DNA of 64,000 nt, taken from a virus. How positions within the stretch are numbered: position 1 is the stretch's first letter; every line of letters starts with the position of its first letter. The notes beneath the pieces were generated by a model that did not search any database, had not been told where the DNA came from, and saw only the letters and a program-made list of their open reading frames with translations. A program made the position numbers and the translations under genes. The stretch lies in IMG/VR virus record IMGVR_UViG_3300046536_000256, positions 62,001-126,000 of that record, one strand, 5' to 3'. This document shows positions 37,553-45,890 of this stretch, piece after piece.

Positions 37553-37958
37553 GGCGGCCCACCAGTTCGGCCAGCAGGAATTCAACCAGCACGCTGAACT
37601 CTTCGTTCTGAGTGATGTCCACGCCTTCGGTACCCTCGACCACGACCACAGTGGTGAAAGGTTCAGGCAGACGGCCCTTGGTGATCAGTGCAGCACGCAG
37701 GGAGGCCATGCGGTACTTGACGGTTTCGAAAACAAACGGACCGTTGATCGGCGAGATTTTGTTCCAGCGGTCCAGTTGTTCCCAGACAGCTTGTTCTTCG
37801 TCAATGCTCAGGCCGATGCTCGAGCTGAACTTGAAGTGCTTGCGGATGATGGCGGTGGCGTAAGGTTCCAGAGCAAACTTCGCCAGTTGTTCAGGGCAGG
37901 TGATCCCCAAGCTGATCAGTTTGTTCTTGTAGTCGGCAACATGCGGCAAATGAGACAT
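37545..37958 (-). CDS. Hypothetical protein, 137 aa
   Basis: Not recognised. The frame opens at a GTG at 38012, but the ATG at 37958 (MSHLPHVADYKN) has AGGAG 9 bases upstream and is chosen. Mixed alpha/beta with a hydrophobic strand (EPFTTVVVVEGTEGVD). Coupled by overlap to the downstream internal-head-type gene. Confidence 0.75.
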   Translation of the reverse strand: MSHLPHVADYKNKLISLGITCPEQLAKFALEPYATAIIRKHFKFSSSIGLSIDEEQAVWEQLDRWNKISPINGPFVFETVKYRMASLRAALITKGRLPEPFTTVVVVEGTEGVDITQNEEFSVLVEFLLAELVGRHE

Positions 37959-37986
37959 GGTAATGCTCCTAATTAGTGGGGGTGTT

Positions 37987-39390
37987 TTACGCTGGCAAAG
38001 CTTCTGGATCACGCCGTTCTTTCAGTGCCGCCAACTTGACGGCGAACACGTTCAGTTCGTGGTTCGACAGAACCTGGGTGTAGTGCTCGATTTCTTGCAG
38101 CTTGAAATCACCACCGTTGAACACCCAACCCATGGCACGCTGGATAACGGTGTTGTCGTACCACGGTTTGAATTTCTTGTTCAGCTCGAGCATCTGGTCA
38201 ACGGTTTTCACCAACTCAGCTTTCTCGGCCGAACCCACGCCCTTGTCTTCTTTGATCTTGGCAACCATTTGACGGAGGGCATCTTCAAAGCGACGGTGAT
38301 CGGCGTTGTACACGCTCGAGTAACCTTTGCTGAAGTATTCGCAGACGAACAAAGTCGTGAAGAGGCATCCGCTGAAGATAGTAAATGGCAGAATACCACC
38401 TCCAGCCGCGAGGGTCAGCGCGATGCCAGGGGTCATCAACATTTCGATAATGATGGTAAAGAGGGCTGCGGAGATCAGGCTGTTGACCACATGGGTAATT
38501 GCACCAATGTCGATGAAAGCCGAGATCACAGCAATGATACCTTTGTCACACCCCATACGAATGGCGTACATGTCAGCAACCACTTCCGACGACATACGCT
38601 CTACGCCTACGGACAGACTACGGCGGCTGTTGCGCTGCACAGTCAGTTTGTTCCAATAGAGGACAAACGCTTCCTCGTTAGGGTTCTGGGCAATGGCTTG
38701 TAGTTCGGCAATCTTGGCTGGATCGAGTTCCAAGATGGAGGCGGTATCTTTCAACACCATCACGCGGTCCTCTTCACGCTCAGCCTTCTTGTAGAACTGT
38801 AGGGCTGCTTTCGCTACCAGGTTGTCCGACGCAGCGGTGTAGATCATCATGCAGCCACCGAAAACGTGGCCGAGTTCATGTGCAATAGCACCGGCAATGA
38901 TACCGTGGATTGGGACACCGTACTTGGCGACCTTCTCTGGTTCAAAGGGGACGCTCAGGTTTACGTTGATGTGCAGGTTAACCGGGATCGTTGCGAAGCT
39001 ACCGCTGACTTTACCAGTACTGTAATCGATGGAGCCCTTGAACAGCTTGACCTTGTTCTCGGCGAACCAGCGATACAAAGTGGTCTTGGTGATGCCCATC
39101 AGCTGGTCCGTACCTTCGTTGTTGAAAACGTGGTGCGGAGAGAAGTACCCAGTGTCAACCGCTAGGTTACCCTTCTCTTCAAGCTTGACCGTAATGTTCT
39201 TGAAGCCGGTGAATTCTTCGATGATCGGGAGGATGTCTTTAGCAACGTCCTTACCCAACACCGATTTACCATTAACCAAGGTAATGTTCTTTTCGACGGC
39301 AGTGCTCAGGATATCGTAGAACCGAGTGGTCTGAAAGTCGATGAATTCGATACCAGCACGGCTGGATTTAAGAAAATCAATAGAGATCAT
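37987..39390 (-). CDS. Membrane-associated zinc metalloprotease, 467 aa
   Basis: Residues 171-175 are HELGH, the HExxH zinc site, on a helix (IHGIIAGAIAHELGHVFGG). Downstream, SSEVVADMYA (Glu269, Asp273) fits the third zinc ligand region E-x-x-x-D of M48-like peptidases. Then come hydrophobic segments at about 284-350 (four short stretches, e.g. ITHVVNSLISAALFTIIIEM) that could cross or insert in a membrane, and a charged C-terminus. Peptidase activity is likely; the substrate is unknown. It stands among internal-head genes, so a head-internal or injected enzyme is possible. The usual prohead protease of phiKZ is a serine enzyme, so this is probably not it. AAAGGAG precedes the ATG. Confidence 0.7.
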   Translation of the reverse strand: MISIDFLKSSRAGIEFIDFQTTRFYDILSTAVEKNITLVNGKSVLGKDVAKDILPIIEEFTGFKNITVKLEEKGNLAVDTGYFSPHHVFNNEGTDQLMGITKTTLYRWFAENKVKLFKGSIDYSTGKVSGSFATIPVNLHINVNLSVPFEPEKVAKYGVPIHGIIAGAIAHELGHVFGGCMMIYTAASDNLVAKAALQFYKKAEREEDRVMVLKDTASILELDPAKIAELQAIAQNPNEEAFVLYWNKLTVQRNSRRSLSVGVERMSSEVVADMYAIRMGCDKGIIAVISAFIDIGAITHVVNSLISAALFTIIIEMLMTPGIALTLAAGGGILPFTIFSGCLFTTLFVCEYFSKGYSSVYNADHRRFEDALRQMVAKIKEDKGVGSAEKAELVKTVDQMLELNKKFKPWYDNTVIQRAMGWVFNGGDFKLQEIEHYTQVLSNHELNVFAVKLAALKERRDPEALPA

Positions 39391-39468
39391 GCGCGGACGC
39401 TCCTTTAAGTTGATACACAGACCCTATTAATATAGTGTCAAAAGCAGGCATAAAATGCAGGGTACTCC

Positions 39469-41250
39469 ATGGAACCAAATAGCTCACCCATAATTGCTAA
39501 AGTGTGCAAACATGCCGCTCAGTCGATTAATCGTTTTGACAAAAGTAAAGATTTGCTGTGTGCCAAGATCACCAATATTCATGAAGATGGCTCACGCTCC
39601 AATTCGCTGATAGCCCTTGAGAATTACAAGACGCCTATCTGGATCGTTAAGGAAGATAAGCGTAAGTTCAAACAGCACAAAGATTACATCGAAGAAACCA
39701 TGTGCAAAGAGTACAAGGTACCTCGTTGTCAGTTGGCCGCCGCAATCAACAAGTTCTATTATGGCCGGGTTGATAGCTCTTATGACATTCGTCAGGCTAA
39801 GAACAACCCCCACGTATTCGGGTTAGACCAAACCCCTCCAGTTCACTTCAAACGCAAGTACTTTGAGCGTTACGGCGACCATCAGGAAACTGAGGCTTAC
39901 AGCTTAGCGGCTTACGACGTTGAAGGCGACATGTTCAAGAAGGGCGTGCCGGTCATGATGGCCTCGGTAACCTTCAAGACCAAAGCCTACTTCGCAGCCT
40001 GCCGTGGTTGGTATTCGGAGAAGGCTGGTAAACGCTTAACCGATGCCGAGATCCTCAATGGCTTGAAGGAAGCCGAATACGCTCACTTGTCGGGACACCT
40101 TAAACGTCGTAACTGTACTGTTGAGTATGAACTCTTCGATACAGCCGGTCAGGTAGTTAAAGCGTGCATTGACAAGATGCATACGTGGCAGCCAGATTGG
40201 GTAGCCGCTTGGAACGCAGCTTACGACATGCAGGCTAACGAAGATGCATTGTTGGCTGACGGTTACAACTTGGCCGACGTGTATTCCGATCCGAGCATTC
40301 CAAAAGAGTACCGGTCGTATAAGTTTCACCCGGGTCGCACACACAAGCATAAAGAAGATGGCACGAAGATGCCGTTGGAATGGCAAGAGCGTTTCCCAAC
40401 GATTCGCACCATGGCCACTTGGCAAATGGCGGACGCTGGTTCGTTCTACGCGATTAAGCGGCAGCCGGTTGAAGGTAAGCTTCAGGATACGTCGTTACAA
40501 GGCATTGCTACAAAAGAAGACGTGCCAGGCAAGCTGTACACCGCAGAAGGCGCTGAGCAAGGTGTAGGGTCGCCGCAGTGGCACCGTTACATGCAGAAGA
40601 ACTTCCCGTACATCTACTCCATGTACAACATCTGCGATAACTTTGTAATTGAAGAGATCAATGAGAAGACCAGTGACTTCAGTCTCTCGTTACCGATGCT
40701 GTTGAAATACTCGGAATACTTCAACTACGTCTCTCAGCCAAGCATGATCTCGGATACCCTGTCGTTCATGGCAAGAGAGCGTGGGTTTGTGTGGGGGTCG
40801 ACTCCAAGCAACCGGGATAAACAGTTCTCTGAGAAACTCCCAACTCTGGGCGATTGGATTGCGTTGCTCGATACTGAGAAGAACGCCTCGTTTGGTAAAC
40901 CGTTGTTTGCGGGTCTGGACGATGTGTTCAGTAACGGTCGAACAGATACGTCAGACATTGACGTGGAAGGTGCATACCCAACAGCTACACTGGCATTGAA
41001 TGCCGGGGGTAAGACGACCATGGCAGAGGTCTACGGGATTCAGGGCGCAGACCCCATGAAGTTCCGGGAGATCGCGGTGAACTATGCCAGTAGTACGCAG
41101 GCTAACGCATTCGGGTTGTGTCATGACCTGTTCCGTTTCCCTGCCCCTAAAGATCTGAAGAAGGTCTTTGAAGCGGCATTGATTGCACAAGGCAAAGAAG
41201 AAGAACTGAAGAAACTGCAAGAAAACGAAGCAATGAAAAGAGCCGCCTAG
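39469..41250 (+). CDS. Family B DNA polymerase-like protein, exonuclease plus motif A only, 593 aa
   Basis: All three 3'-5' exonuclease motifs are visible: Exo I Asp150/Glu152 (AYDVEGD), Exo II Asn249/Asp253 (WNAAYDM) and Exo III Tyr386-xxx-Asp390 (YNICD). Further on, polymerase motif A is present at about 496-506 (DIDVEGAYPTATL, matching DxxxLYPS). The protein then ends after some 90 residues, with no motif B (KxxxNxxYG) and no motif C (DTD), which a complete PolB needs. It is therefore a split polymerase subunit, or a proofreading protein. The gene ends naturally at a strong terminator, so this is not an edge effect. AGGGT precedes the ATG. Confidence 0.75.
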   Translation: MEPNSSPIIAKVCKHAAQSINRFDKSKDLLCAKITNIHEDGSRSNSLIALENYKTPIWIVKEDKRKFKQHKDYIEETMCKEYKVPRCQLAAAINKFYYGRVDSSYDIRQAKNNPHVFGLDQTPPVHFKRKYFERYGDHQETEAYSLAAYDVEGDMFKKGVPVMMASVTFKTKAYFAACRGWYSEKAGKRLTDAEILNGLKEAEYAHLSGHLKRRNCTVEYELFDTAGQVVKACIDKMHTWQPDWVAAWNAAYDMQANEDALLADGYNLADVYSDPSIPKEYRSYKFHPGRTHKHKEDGTKMPLEWQERFPTIRTMATWQMADAGSFYAIKRQPVEGKLQDTSLQGIATKEDVPGKLYTAEGAEQGVGSPQWHRYMQKNFPYIYSMYNICDNFVIEEINEKTSDFSLSLPMLLKYSEYFNYVSQPSMISDTLSFMARERGFVWGSTPSNRDKQFSEKLPTLGDWIALLDTEKNASFGKPLFAGLDDVFSNGRTDTSDIDVEGAYPTATLALNAGGKTTMAEVYGIQGADPMKFREIAVNYASSTQANAFGLCHDLFRFPAPKDLKKVFEAALIAQGKEEELKKLQENEAMKRAA

Positions 41251-41257
41251 CAGCCAT

Positions 41258-41297
41258 ACCCTCACCCATTCCCCTTTGTCGGGGAATGGGTGAGGGT
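41258..41297. terminator. Perfect 17-bp bidirectional hairpin
   Basis: ACCCTCACCCATTCCCC (41258-41274) pairs without mismatch with its complement at 41281-41297 around a 6-base loop. It separates the convergent PolB-like gene and the internal-head operon. On the - strand it is followed by TATGGC. Confidence 0.8.
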
Positions 41298-41310
41298 TAT
41301 TCACGGTTGG

Positions 41311-42303
41311 TTACTTCACGTAGTTGGTTTTCAGCCAGTTACTGAATTTGACGCAGTCACTAATGGCGTCTTCCAGGTACTGGTTGAGTTTGACCAGTGC
41401 TTGCAGGAACTCTTTACCAGCGGCCAAATCGCTCTTAAGCTTAGGGAGTTCCTTGTCATTCTTCTTGGTAGCCTTGACACGTTTCTCCAGATCGCTGATC
41501 GCGCTTTGCAGGTTGCTTTTGATACGGTCCAGCGGAACACGCGCATCCTTCATACGACCTAGGTACTTCTTGACCTCGAACTGGCTCTCGAGTGCTTTAA
41601 CAAAGCCGTCAATCGAGATGGCCTTGCGGAGTACCTTGTCTCGATCAACGTGTTCCATTTTGCCCAAGGCGATGTGCAGCTCGTCGTGAAGATTTTCGAA
41701 AGTAGTGCCTTTATACTTCCCTTCTTCGGACGGGTCGGCGATGGCGGTCAGCTTCTGGCTGGTGCGCTCGGCTTTGTCGACCAAATCGCTAAGCTCAGCG
41801 CGGCGCTTACCATTCATAGCCTCCCATTCTTCTTCTTCCTTCTTCCACTTAGCGTCACGTTCCGCTTTCTTCTTGGCCGCTTCCTCGTCGTCAGCCTTGT
41901 TTTCAGCCTTATTCTTGGCGATTTGGTCATCAAGTTCTTGATGACGCTTCTTCATTTCCTCGGCGTTACTTTCAACGCGAGTAATGGCGGCGGTTTCTTT
42001 CTTGGCAATCGCATCGTCGCTGCTACCGAAGAAGAAGTTCCAGATTCCCTTGAAGAGCTTGGCGATGAAATCCCAAACAGCCTGAAGACCATTGCCGATC
42101 GCCCCGAAGAAGCTCTCGTTACCAGCAACTCGTTCAGCACGAGAGAGCGCGCCATCTGCTTCCAGGATGGAGTAAACGTAAACCTGAGCAGGCACCAGGG
42201 AATAACTTTCCGAACCGTTCAGCCGATCCAGAGAAGCTGTCAAAGCATCGAAAGCCATACCAACGTGGCCTGCGTCCGAAACACCGTAATCTTCATTGCT
42301 CAT
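41311..42303 (-). CDS. Internal-head-type protein, paralog 1, 330 aa
   Basis: One of three adjacent paralogs. An N-terminal acidic propeptide contains GSE-SY (30-34) and then GNE-SF (61-65), followed by the amphipathic aromatic helix FGAIGNGLQAVWDFIAKLFK and a GIWNFFFG end. The body is a long Lys/Glu-rich helix (KNKAENKADDEEAAKKKAER) likely to form coiled coil. In phiKZ such proteins are processed in the prohead and packaged with the DNA; here this is inferred. Last gene of the 44555-to-41311 run. Confidence 0.75.
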   Translation of the reverse strand: MSNEDYGVSDAGHVGMAFDALTASLDRLNGSESYSLVPAQVYVYSILEADGALSRAERVAGNESFFGAIGNGLQAVWDFIAKLFKGIWNFFFGSSDDAIAKKETAAITRVESNAEEMKKRHQELDDQIAKNKAENKADDEEAAKKKAERDAKWKKEEEEWEAMNGKRRAELSDLVDKAERTSQKLTAIADPSEEGKYKGTTFENLHDELHIALGKMEHVDRDKVLRKAISIDGFVKALESQFEVKKYLGRMKDARVPLDRIKSNLQSAISDLEKRVKATKKNDKELPKLKSDLAAGKEFLQALVKLNQYLEDAISDCVKFSNWLKTNYVK

Positions 42304-42319
42304 GATGTAACCTCGTGAA

Positions 42320-43411
42320 TTAAGCGTGCGCCATACCGAACAGGCGCATGATGGTTGTACTGATCTGCTTCAGGCCTTCATCGCAGGTTTCAATCTGCTT
42401 GGCCAGGCGGGTGGTCAGACTCAGGAAGATCTTGCACGCGGTCAGGTCCTTACGGAACTGGGCTTCTTCGGCCGAGTTCCCTCGTTTACCAGCGATAGCG
42501 ACTTGCTTCTCGAGCAGCTTGACCTTGCTGATAATCGGACCCTTCTGCGCCACGATGAACAAACGCTGACCACCTAGGTCAGTGTGCAGCATACGCGTGA
42601 TGATAGTCTGCGCCGCGATTGCATCTTTGAGGTTGTGGATCCTCGAGAACTCAGCGATGTCGAGCCCATTGGAATCTTGCAGGTCGGTGTGGAAGCTGTG
42701 GTACATCGACTCGAATTCAGTACCCGCGAACTGAGCAGACTCGTCCTTCATCACCATGGTGTTGAAGTCTTCGGTGATCTTGTTCACCCGGGTTACCTGC
42801 TCAATCAGGTGTTGCTTCTGACGGCGGTTCAAACGACCAACTGCTTCGGCGACTTCCTTAACAGCGTGGGCTTTTTCGGCAGGTGTGGGGTGCTCGGGGA
42901 CCTTGTCGATAATAGCTTTCACCTGAGCGGCTTCGGCAGGCGTTGCGTCAGAGGACCCCATGAACTTATCCAGGGCCTCAACACTATCGATGTGTGCCAT
43001 CTTTGTCCAAGTGGCGTCGGTTGTCGGCGTAGGCTTGGCTACCAGCACGCTGGAGAGGGAATCCGCGTTGACCTTGACCTTGATCTCGGTCTTCTTGGTC
43101 TTCTGCTCAGCAGAGTTCTCCGAGGTGCCAAAGAAGAAAGAGGAGATGCCATTGAACATCTTCATGATGTAATTCCAGATGGCTTTCAAACCATCCCCAA
43201 TTGCACCAAAGAAACTTTCGTTACCATCCACCTTCTGCTGGTGGGTGAGGTCGTCGCCAGCGCCCAGTACTGCAAAGGCGTATTGCTGAGCCCGCGTCAA
43301 CCCAAAGCCTTCGCTGCCGGTAACACCGTCGAGGGTGTCGGTGATAGCTTCGAACATGAGTTCCAGGTGTTCAACACCAGCAACACCGTAATCTTCTTGT
43401 ACATCATCCAT
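42320..43411 (-). CDS. Internal-head-type protein, paralog 2, 363 aa
   Basis: Same plan as its neighbours: GSE-GF (32-36) in the propeptide, GNE-SF (63-67), then FGAIGDGLKAIWNYIMKMFN and ISSFFFG. The N-terminal 70 residues are nearly superimposable on paralog 3 (VTGSEGFGLT then AQ). The body has diverged and is rich in Ala, Lys and Thr. 16-base gap to paralog 1. Confidence 0.75.
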   Translation of the reverse strand: MDDVQEDYGVAGVEHLELMFEAITDTLDGVTGSEGFGLTRAQQYAFAVLGAGDDLTHQQKVDGNESFFGAIGDGLKAIWNYIMKMFNGISSFFFGTSENSAEQKTKKTEIKVKVNADSLSSVLVAKPTPTTDATWTKMAHIDSVEALDKFMGSSDATPAEAAQVKAIIDKVPEHPTPAEKAHAVKEVAEAVGRLNRRQKQHLIEQVTRVNKITEDFNTMVMKDESAQFAGTEFESMYHSFHTDLQDSNGLDIAEFSRIHNLKDAIAAQTIITRMLHTDLGGQRLFIVAQKGPIISKVKLLEKQVAIAGKRGNSAEEAQFRKDLTACKIFLSLTTRLAKQIETCDEGLKQISTTIMRLFGMAHA

Positions 43412-43425
43412 GGTGGATTCCCCAG

Positions 43426-43438
43426 TTAAGCAAATATA
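43426..43438 (-). promoter_or_regulatory. TATATTTGCTTAA element
   Basis: On the - strand TATATTTGCTTAA lies between the hairpin at 43448-43477 and the ATG of paralog 2. It resembles the TATGTTTGCTTG elements at 6097 and 11387 in sequence and position, though it has TATA in place of TATG. Confidence 0.3.
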
Positions 43439-43447
43439 AAGGAATAG

Positions 43448-43477
43448 GCCGGGATAACCTTTTACAGTTATCCCGGC
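43448..43477 (-). terminator. 11-bp hairpin between paralogs
   Basis: GCCGGGATAAC (43448-43458) pairs perfectly with GTTATCCCGGC (43467-43477) around an 8-base loop, just beyond the stop of paralog 3. Confidence 0.7.
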
Positions 43478-43487
43478 TTAACGGTTG

Positions 43488-44555
43488 TTACAGGCAGAAC
43501 ACGCGCTTGGTGGCCTTTTTCAAGGTCAAGATGTCTTCGACGCTGGTTTTGACGTGGTGAGCGAAGCCGCTGCAATACGCCAGGATCACGCGCAGTTGAC
43601 CCAACAGAGTCGTTGCGGTTTTGTTTTCGGCGGTGGACTCTTTCAGCTGTTTCTCGCACTCGGCGATTTGCTTGGAGATGGTGTTCTTCTGATCGTTCAT
43701 CGCCTTGACCGCTTTCTTGGCCTCGTCGATGTCGTTGATCATCGCCTGAGCAACGCTCTTGGCTTTGTTCAGATCGCCCAGCTCTTTGATTTCTTCCAGC
43801 TGGTCCAGGAATTTCTTGCTGGCCGTGATGAACGGGTTCATCTTCTGGAACATTTCCCAAGCCAGACCGTGTTCAGCCCCGCCGACCATGGACTTCTTCT
43901 TGGAGTCTTCATGGAACGCCAGGAGTTTGGTCAGCTTGTCAACAATGCGCTGGACAGCCTTGACGAAAGCGGCTTGGCCATCTTTGTTGAACTTCGGCGC
44001 TTCATGGCCGATCATCAAGATGACTTCTTTCTGCTCGGCGGGAGTTTTGGCTTTCTTCTCGCGTTCCAGCAGGCTGTTGACGATGGTCAGTTCGGCGCCA
44101 GTGGCGGTTTGCGCGAGGGACTCGAGGCGACCTTTCATGGTGCTGATCTGGTCGGCGATTTCTTTCTCGCTACCCTTGCCGATCTCGTCGAGCTCTTTCT
44201 TGAACTCGGTGACGTCTTCTTTGGCTTTGTCGAGCAGAGCCGGGGCGTCACGGTTGAAGAAGAAACCCCACAGGCCTTTGAACATCTTGACGATGTATTC
44301 GTAGACCGATTTAGCGCCGGTGGCGATCGAACCGAAGAACGATTCGTTACCGCCGACCGAGCTGGCTTTGATAGCACCGCTGGCCATCAGAACGCCTTCA
44401 GCATAACGCTGAGCTTCGGTCAGACCAAAGCCTTCACTGCCGGTAACACCGTTGACAGTGTCGTCCAGTGCATCGAACATGATCTCGATGTGGGGACGGT
44501 CACTGACGTCAAAGCCTTCGTTTTCATCACCTGGAGCAATATCAAGAGGATCCAT
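43488..44555 (-). CDS. Internal-head-type protein, paralog 3, 355 aa
   Basis: GSE-GF (39-43) and GNE-SF (69-73) mark the likely propeptide cuts; FGSIATGAKSVYEYIVKMFK and GLWGFFFN follow as the mature amphipathic helix. The body is Lys/Glu/Ala-rich helix with Lys-Lys pairs. The gene is GC-rich with restricted codons, suggesting higher expression than the two paralogs. It is separated from paralog 2 by its own terminator. Confidence 0.75.
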   Translation of the reverse strand: MDPLDIAPGDENEGFDVSDRPHIEIMFDALDDTVNGVTGSEGFGLTEAQRYAEGVLMASGAIKASSVGGNESFFGSIATGAKSVYEYIVKMFKGLWGFFFNRDAPALLDKAKEDVTEFKKELDEIGKGSEKEIADQISTMKGRLESLAQTATGAELTIVNSLLEREKKAKTPAEQKEVILMIGHEAPKFNKDGQAAFVKAVQRIVDKLTKLLAFHEDSKKKSMVGGAEHGLAWEMFQKMNPFITASKKFLDQLEEIKELGDLNKAKSVAQAMINDIDEAKKAVKAMNDQKNTISKQIAECEKQLKESTAENKTATTLLGQLRVILAYCSGFAHHVKTSVEDILTLKKATKRVFCL

Positions 44556-44615
44556 GGTACTTTCCTTTATTCTAATCTGGAGAAGTTGGGAGTGGGAGTA
44601 CTAAACCCCGCCGGC

Positions 44616-45272
44616 TTAAACGCTGGCGAGTTTGTTGAAGTACTGGGTGAGGTTGCGCTTGGCCTGAGGTTGCAGGCTGTTCGCCGCGTAGGTGATGTCG
44701 ATCAGCTTCTTCAGCTTGAAACGAACATTCCAGTTGATCGCGATTTTGGTCAGCACCTGCATGTACGACTGGTAGCTCTTGACGATGTCGTAGTACGGAC
44801 CTTTGTCCAGACCCACGGTAAAGCGGAACGCCAGACCATCGGTGAAGACCTGTTGGTTCGCACGGATCTGCTCCAGCAGGTAATCGGTAACGACCACGTA
44901 GCCTTCGAAATCCTGCTTCATCGAGTTACCGATCGTTTCAATGAAACTGATCTGCTCGGCGTTGCGCTCTTCAACGTTGTTGAAGCCTTCTTCGCCAGTC
45001 AAGTACTTCATGTGGCGATTGATGCGCGCGATCATGTCAGCAGTGACCAGGTTGCCTTTAGCGTTGAGCATTTTGCCCACGCCAATGACATCAGGGATCG
45101 GAGCCAGAGTAGGCTCTGCTGCTTTAACTTCAACCGCTGGAACTGGAGTCTTAATAACCGACGCCAGTGTTTGCACAGGGGCTTGTTTCGTTGGGGCGGG
45201 AACGACAGGCGCTTCAACAGCAGCACTCGTATCCTCTGTTTCTGGTTTAACGTATTCTTTATCGGTGCTCAT
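44616..45272 (-). CDS. Internal-head-type protein with Pro/Ala linker, 218 aa
   Basis: The frame opens at 45335, but the ATG at 45272 (MSTDKEYVKPETE) follows AAAGGG and is preferred. The first 80 residues are a Pro/Ala/Val-rich, acidic linker (AAVEAPVVPAPTKQAPVQTL). GEE-GF at 93-97 is a variant of the cleavage signature. The C-terminal 120 residues are a compact helical domain without the aromatic helix. It may be a distant relative of the neighbouring family. Confidence 0.7.
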   Translation of the reverse strand: MSTDKEYVKPETEDTSAAVEAPVVPAPTKQAPVQTLASVIKTPVPAVEVKAAEPTLAPIPDVIGVGKMLNAKGNLVTADMIARINRHMKYLTGEEGFNNVEERNAEQISFIETIGNSMKQDFEGYVVVTDYLLEQIRANQQVFTDGLAFRFTVGLDKGPYYDIVKSYQSYMQVLTKIAINWNVRFKLKKLIDITYAANSLQPQAKRNLTQYFNKLASV

Positions 45273-45323
45273 TGAAAGGGCCCTTTCGTATGAGTAATAG
45301 GCAATATAGGACGTGATGTCATA

Positions 45324-45360
45324 GAATATCCCCAAGGAGCAAGGCCCCTTGGAGATATTC
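45324..45360 (-). terminator. Hairpin after the frameshift gene
   Basis: GAATATC (45324-45330) pairs with GATATTC (45354-45360) and an inner CCAAGG with CCTTGG, one mismatch between. It closes the unit ending at 45372. On the - strand it continues as CTATGACATC. Confidence 0.65.
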
Positions 45361-45371
45361 GTAGACGTTTA

Positions 45372-45890
45372 TTACAGTTTCCCCATCCCTGCCTTTCTTG
45401 CCAACTCCAGAATTTCCTTCTCCTCTTTAGAGAGTCCAGCTTCCGGAGGTGTTGCATCGGCATCGGCTTTGGAACGTTGTGCTTCGCCCTCACTGATCGC
45501 CAGCACCAAGTCGTCCACTAAGAAAGCTGGTAGGTTCAGGTAGTCATGAAGGGGAATCACATCTTTCAACTTAGCCCGTCCGTAGTACTTACCAATGGCA
45601 TTAATCGACCACGGGTGTACAAACTCATTCTCCTTTTTAATGAAGGCAACTGAAGAATGCGGGTTAAGCTGAGATCGGTCGTAATACCCCATGTTGAAGT
45701 CATGCAGTATCCCCTCTTGGAAGTCCAACGACTCTGGTCGGTCCAGGTGTGTCGGAAGTCCAAGAAGGTTGTTGTTTACTACATGAAACTCATCGCTGAA
45801 GTGTCTCTCGAAATCTATTCCGAGATGGCTTCTTTGGTCGCGGCTGCCGCTTCGGCCGCTTGAGTCATCAGCTTCAACTGGGTAAGGGTA
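45372..45890 (-). CDS. -1 frame extension of the 580-aa protein (172 aa)
   Basis: This frame is open from the slippery site to the stop at 45372 and lies exactly -1 relative to the 580-aa gene. Between the last in-frame stop upstream of the T-run and 45728 it has no ATG, GTG or TTG; the first possible start is a TTG at 45728 without a convincing ribosome site. Yet the sequence before that TTG looks coding (FERHFSDEFHVVNNNLLGLP). The simplest reading is a fusion made by -1 frameshifting at codon 556, giving 728 residues. The C-terminal part has an aromatic segment (VHPWSINAIGKYYGRAKLK) and a Leu/Val helix (AFLVDDLVLAISEGEAQRSK), recalling small baseplate-hub assembly proteins of T4-like phages. 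Confidence 0.7.
   Translation of the reverse strand, partial: YPYPVEADDSSGRSGSRDQRSHLGIDFERHFSDEFHVVNNNLLGLPTHLDRPESLDFQEGILHDFNMGYYDRSQLNPHSSVAFIKKENEFVHPWSINAIGKYYGRAKLKDVIPLHDYLNLPAFLVDDLVLAISEGEAQRSKADADATPPEAGLSKEEKEILELARKAGMGKL

Noticed and set aside
37987-39390. The metalloprotease as the prohead protease
   Set aside because: phiKZ-type prohead proteases are serine enzymes cutting after Glu; an HExxH zinc peptidase with membrane segments does not fit.
45372-45728. The 118-codon frame as an independent gene starting at TTG 45728
   Set aside because: No convincing ribosome site, and the sequence upstream in the same frame already looks coding. The frameshift explanation accounts for both.
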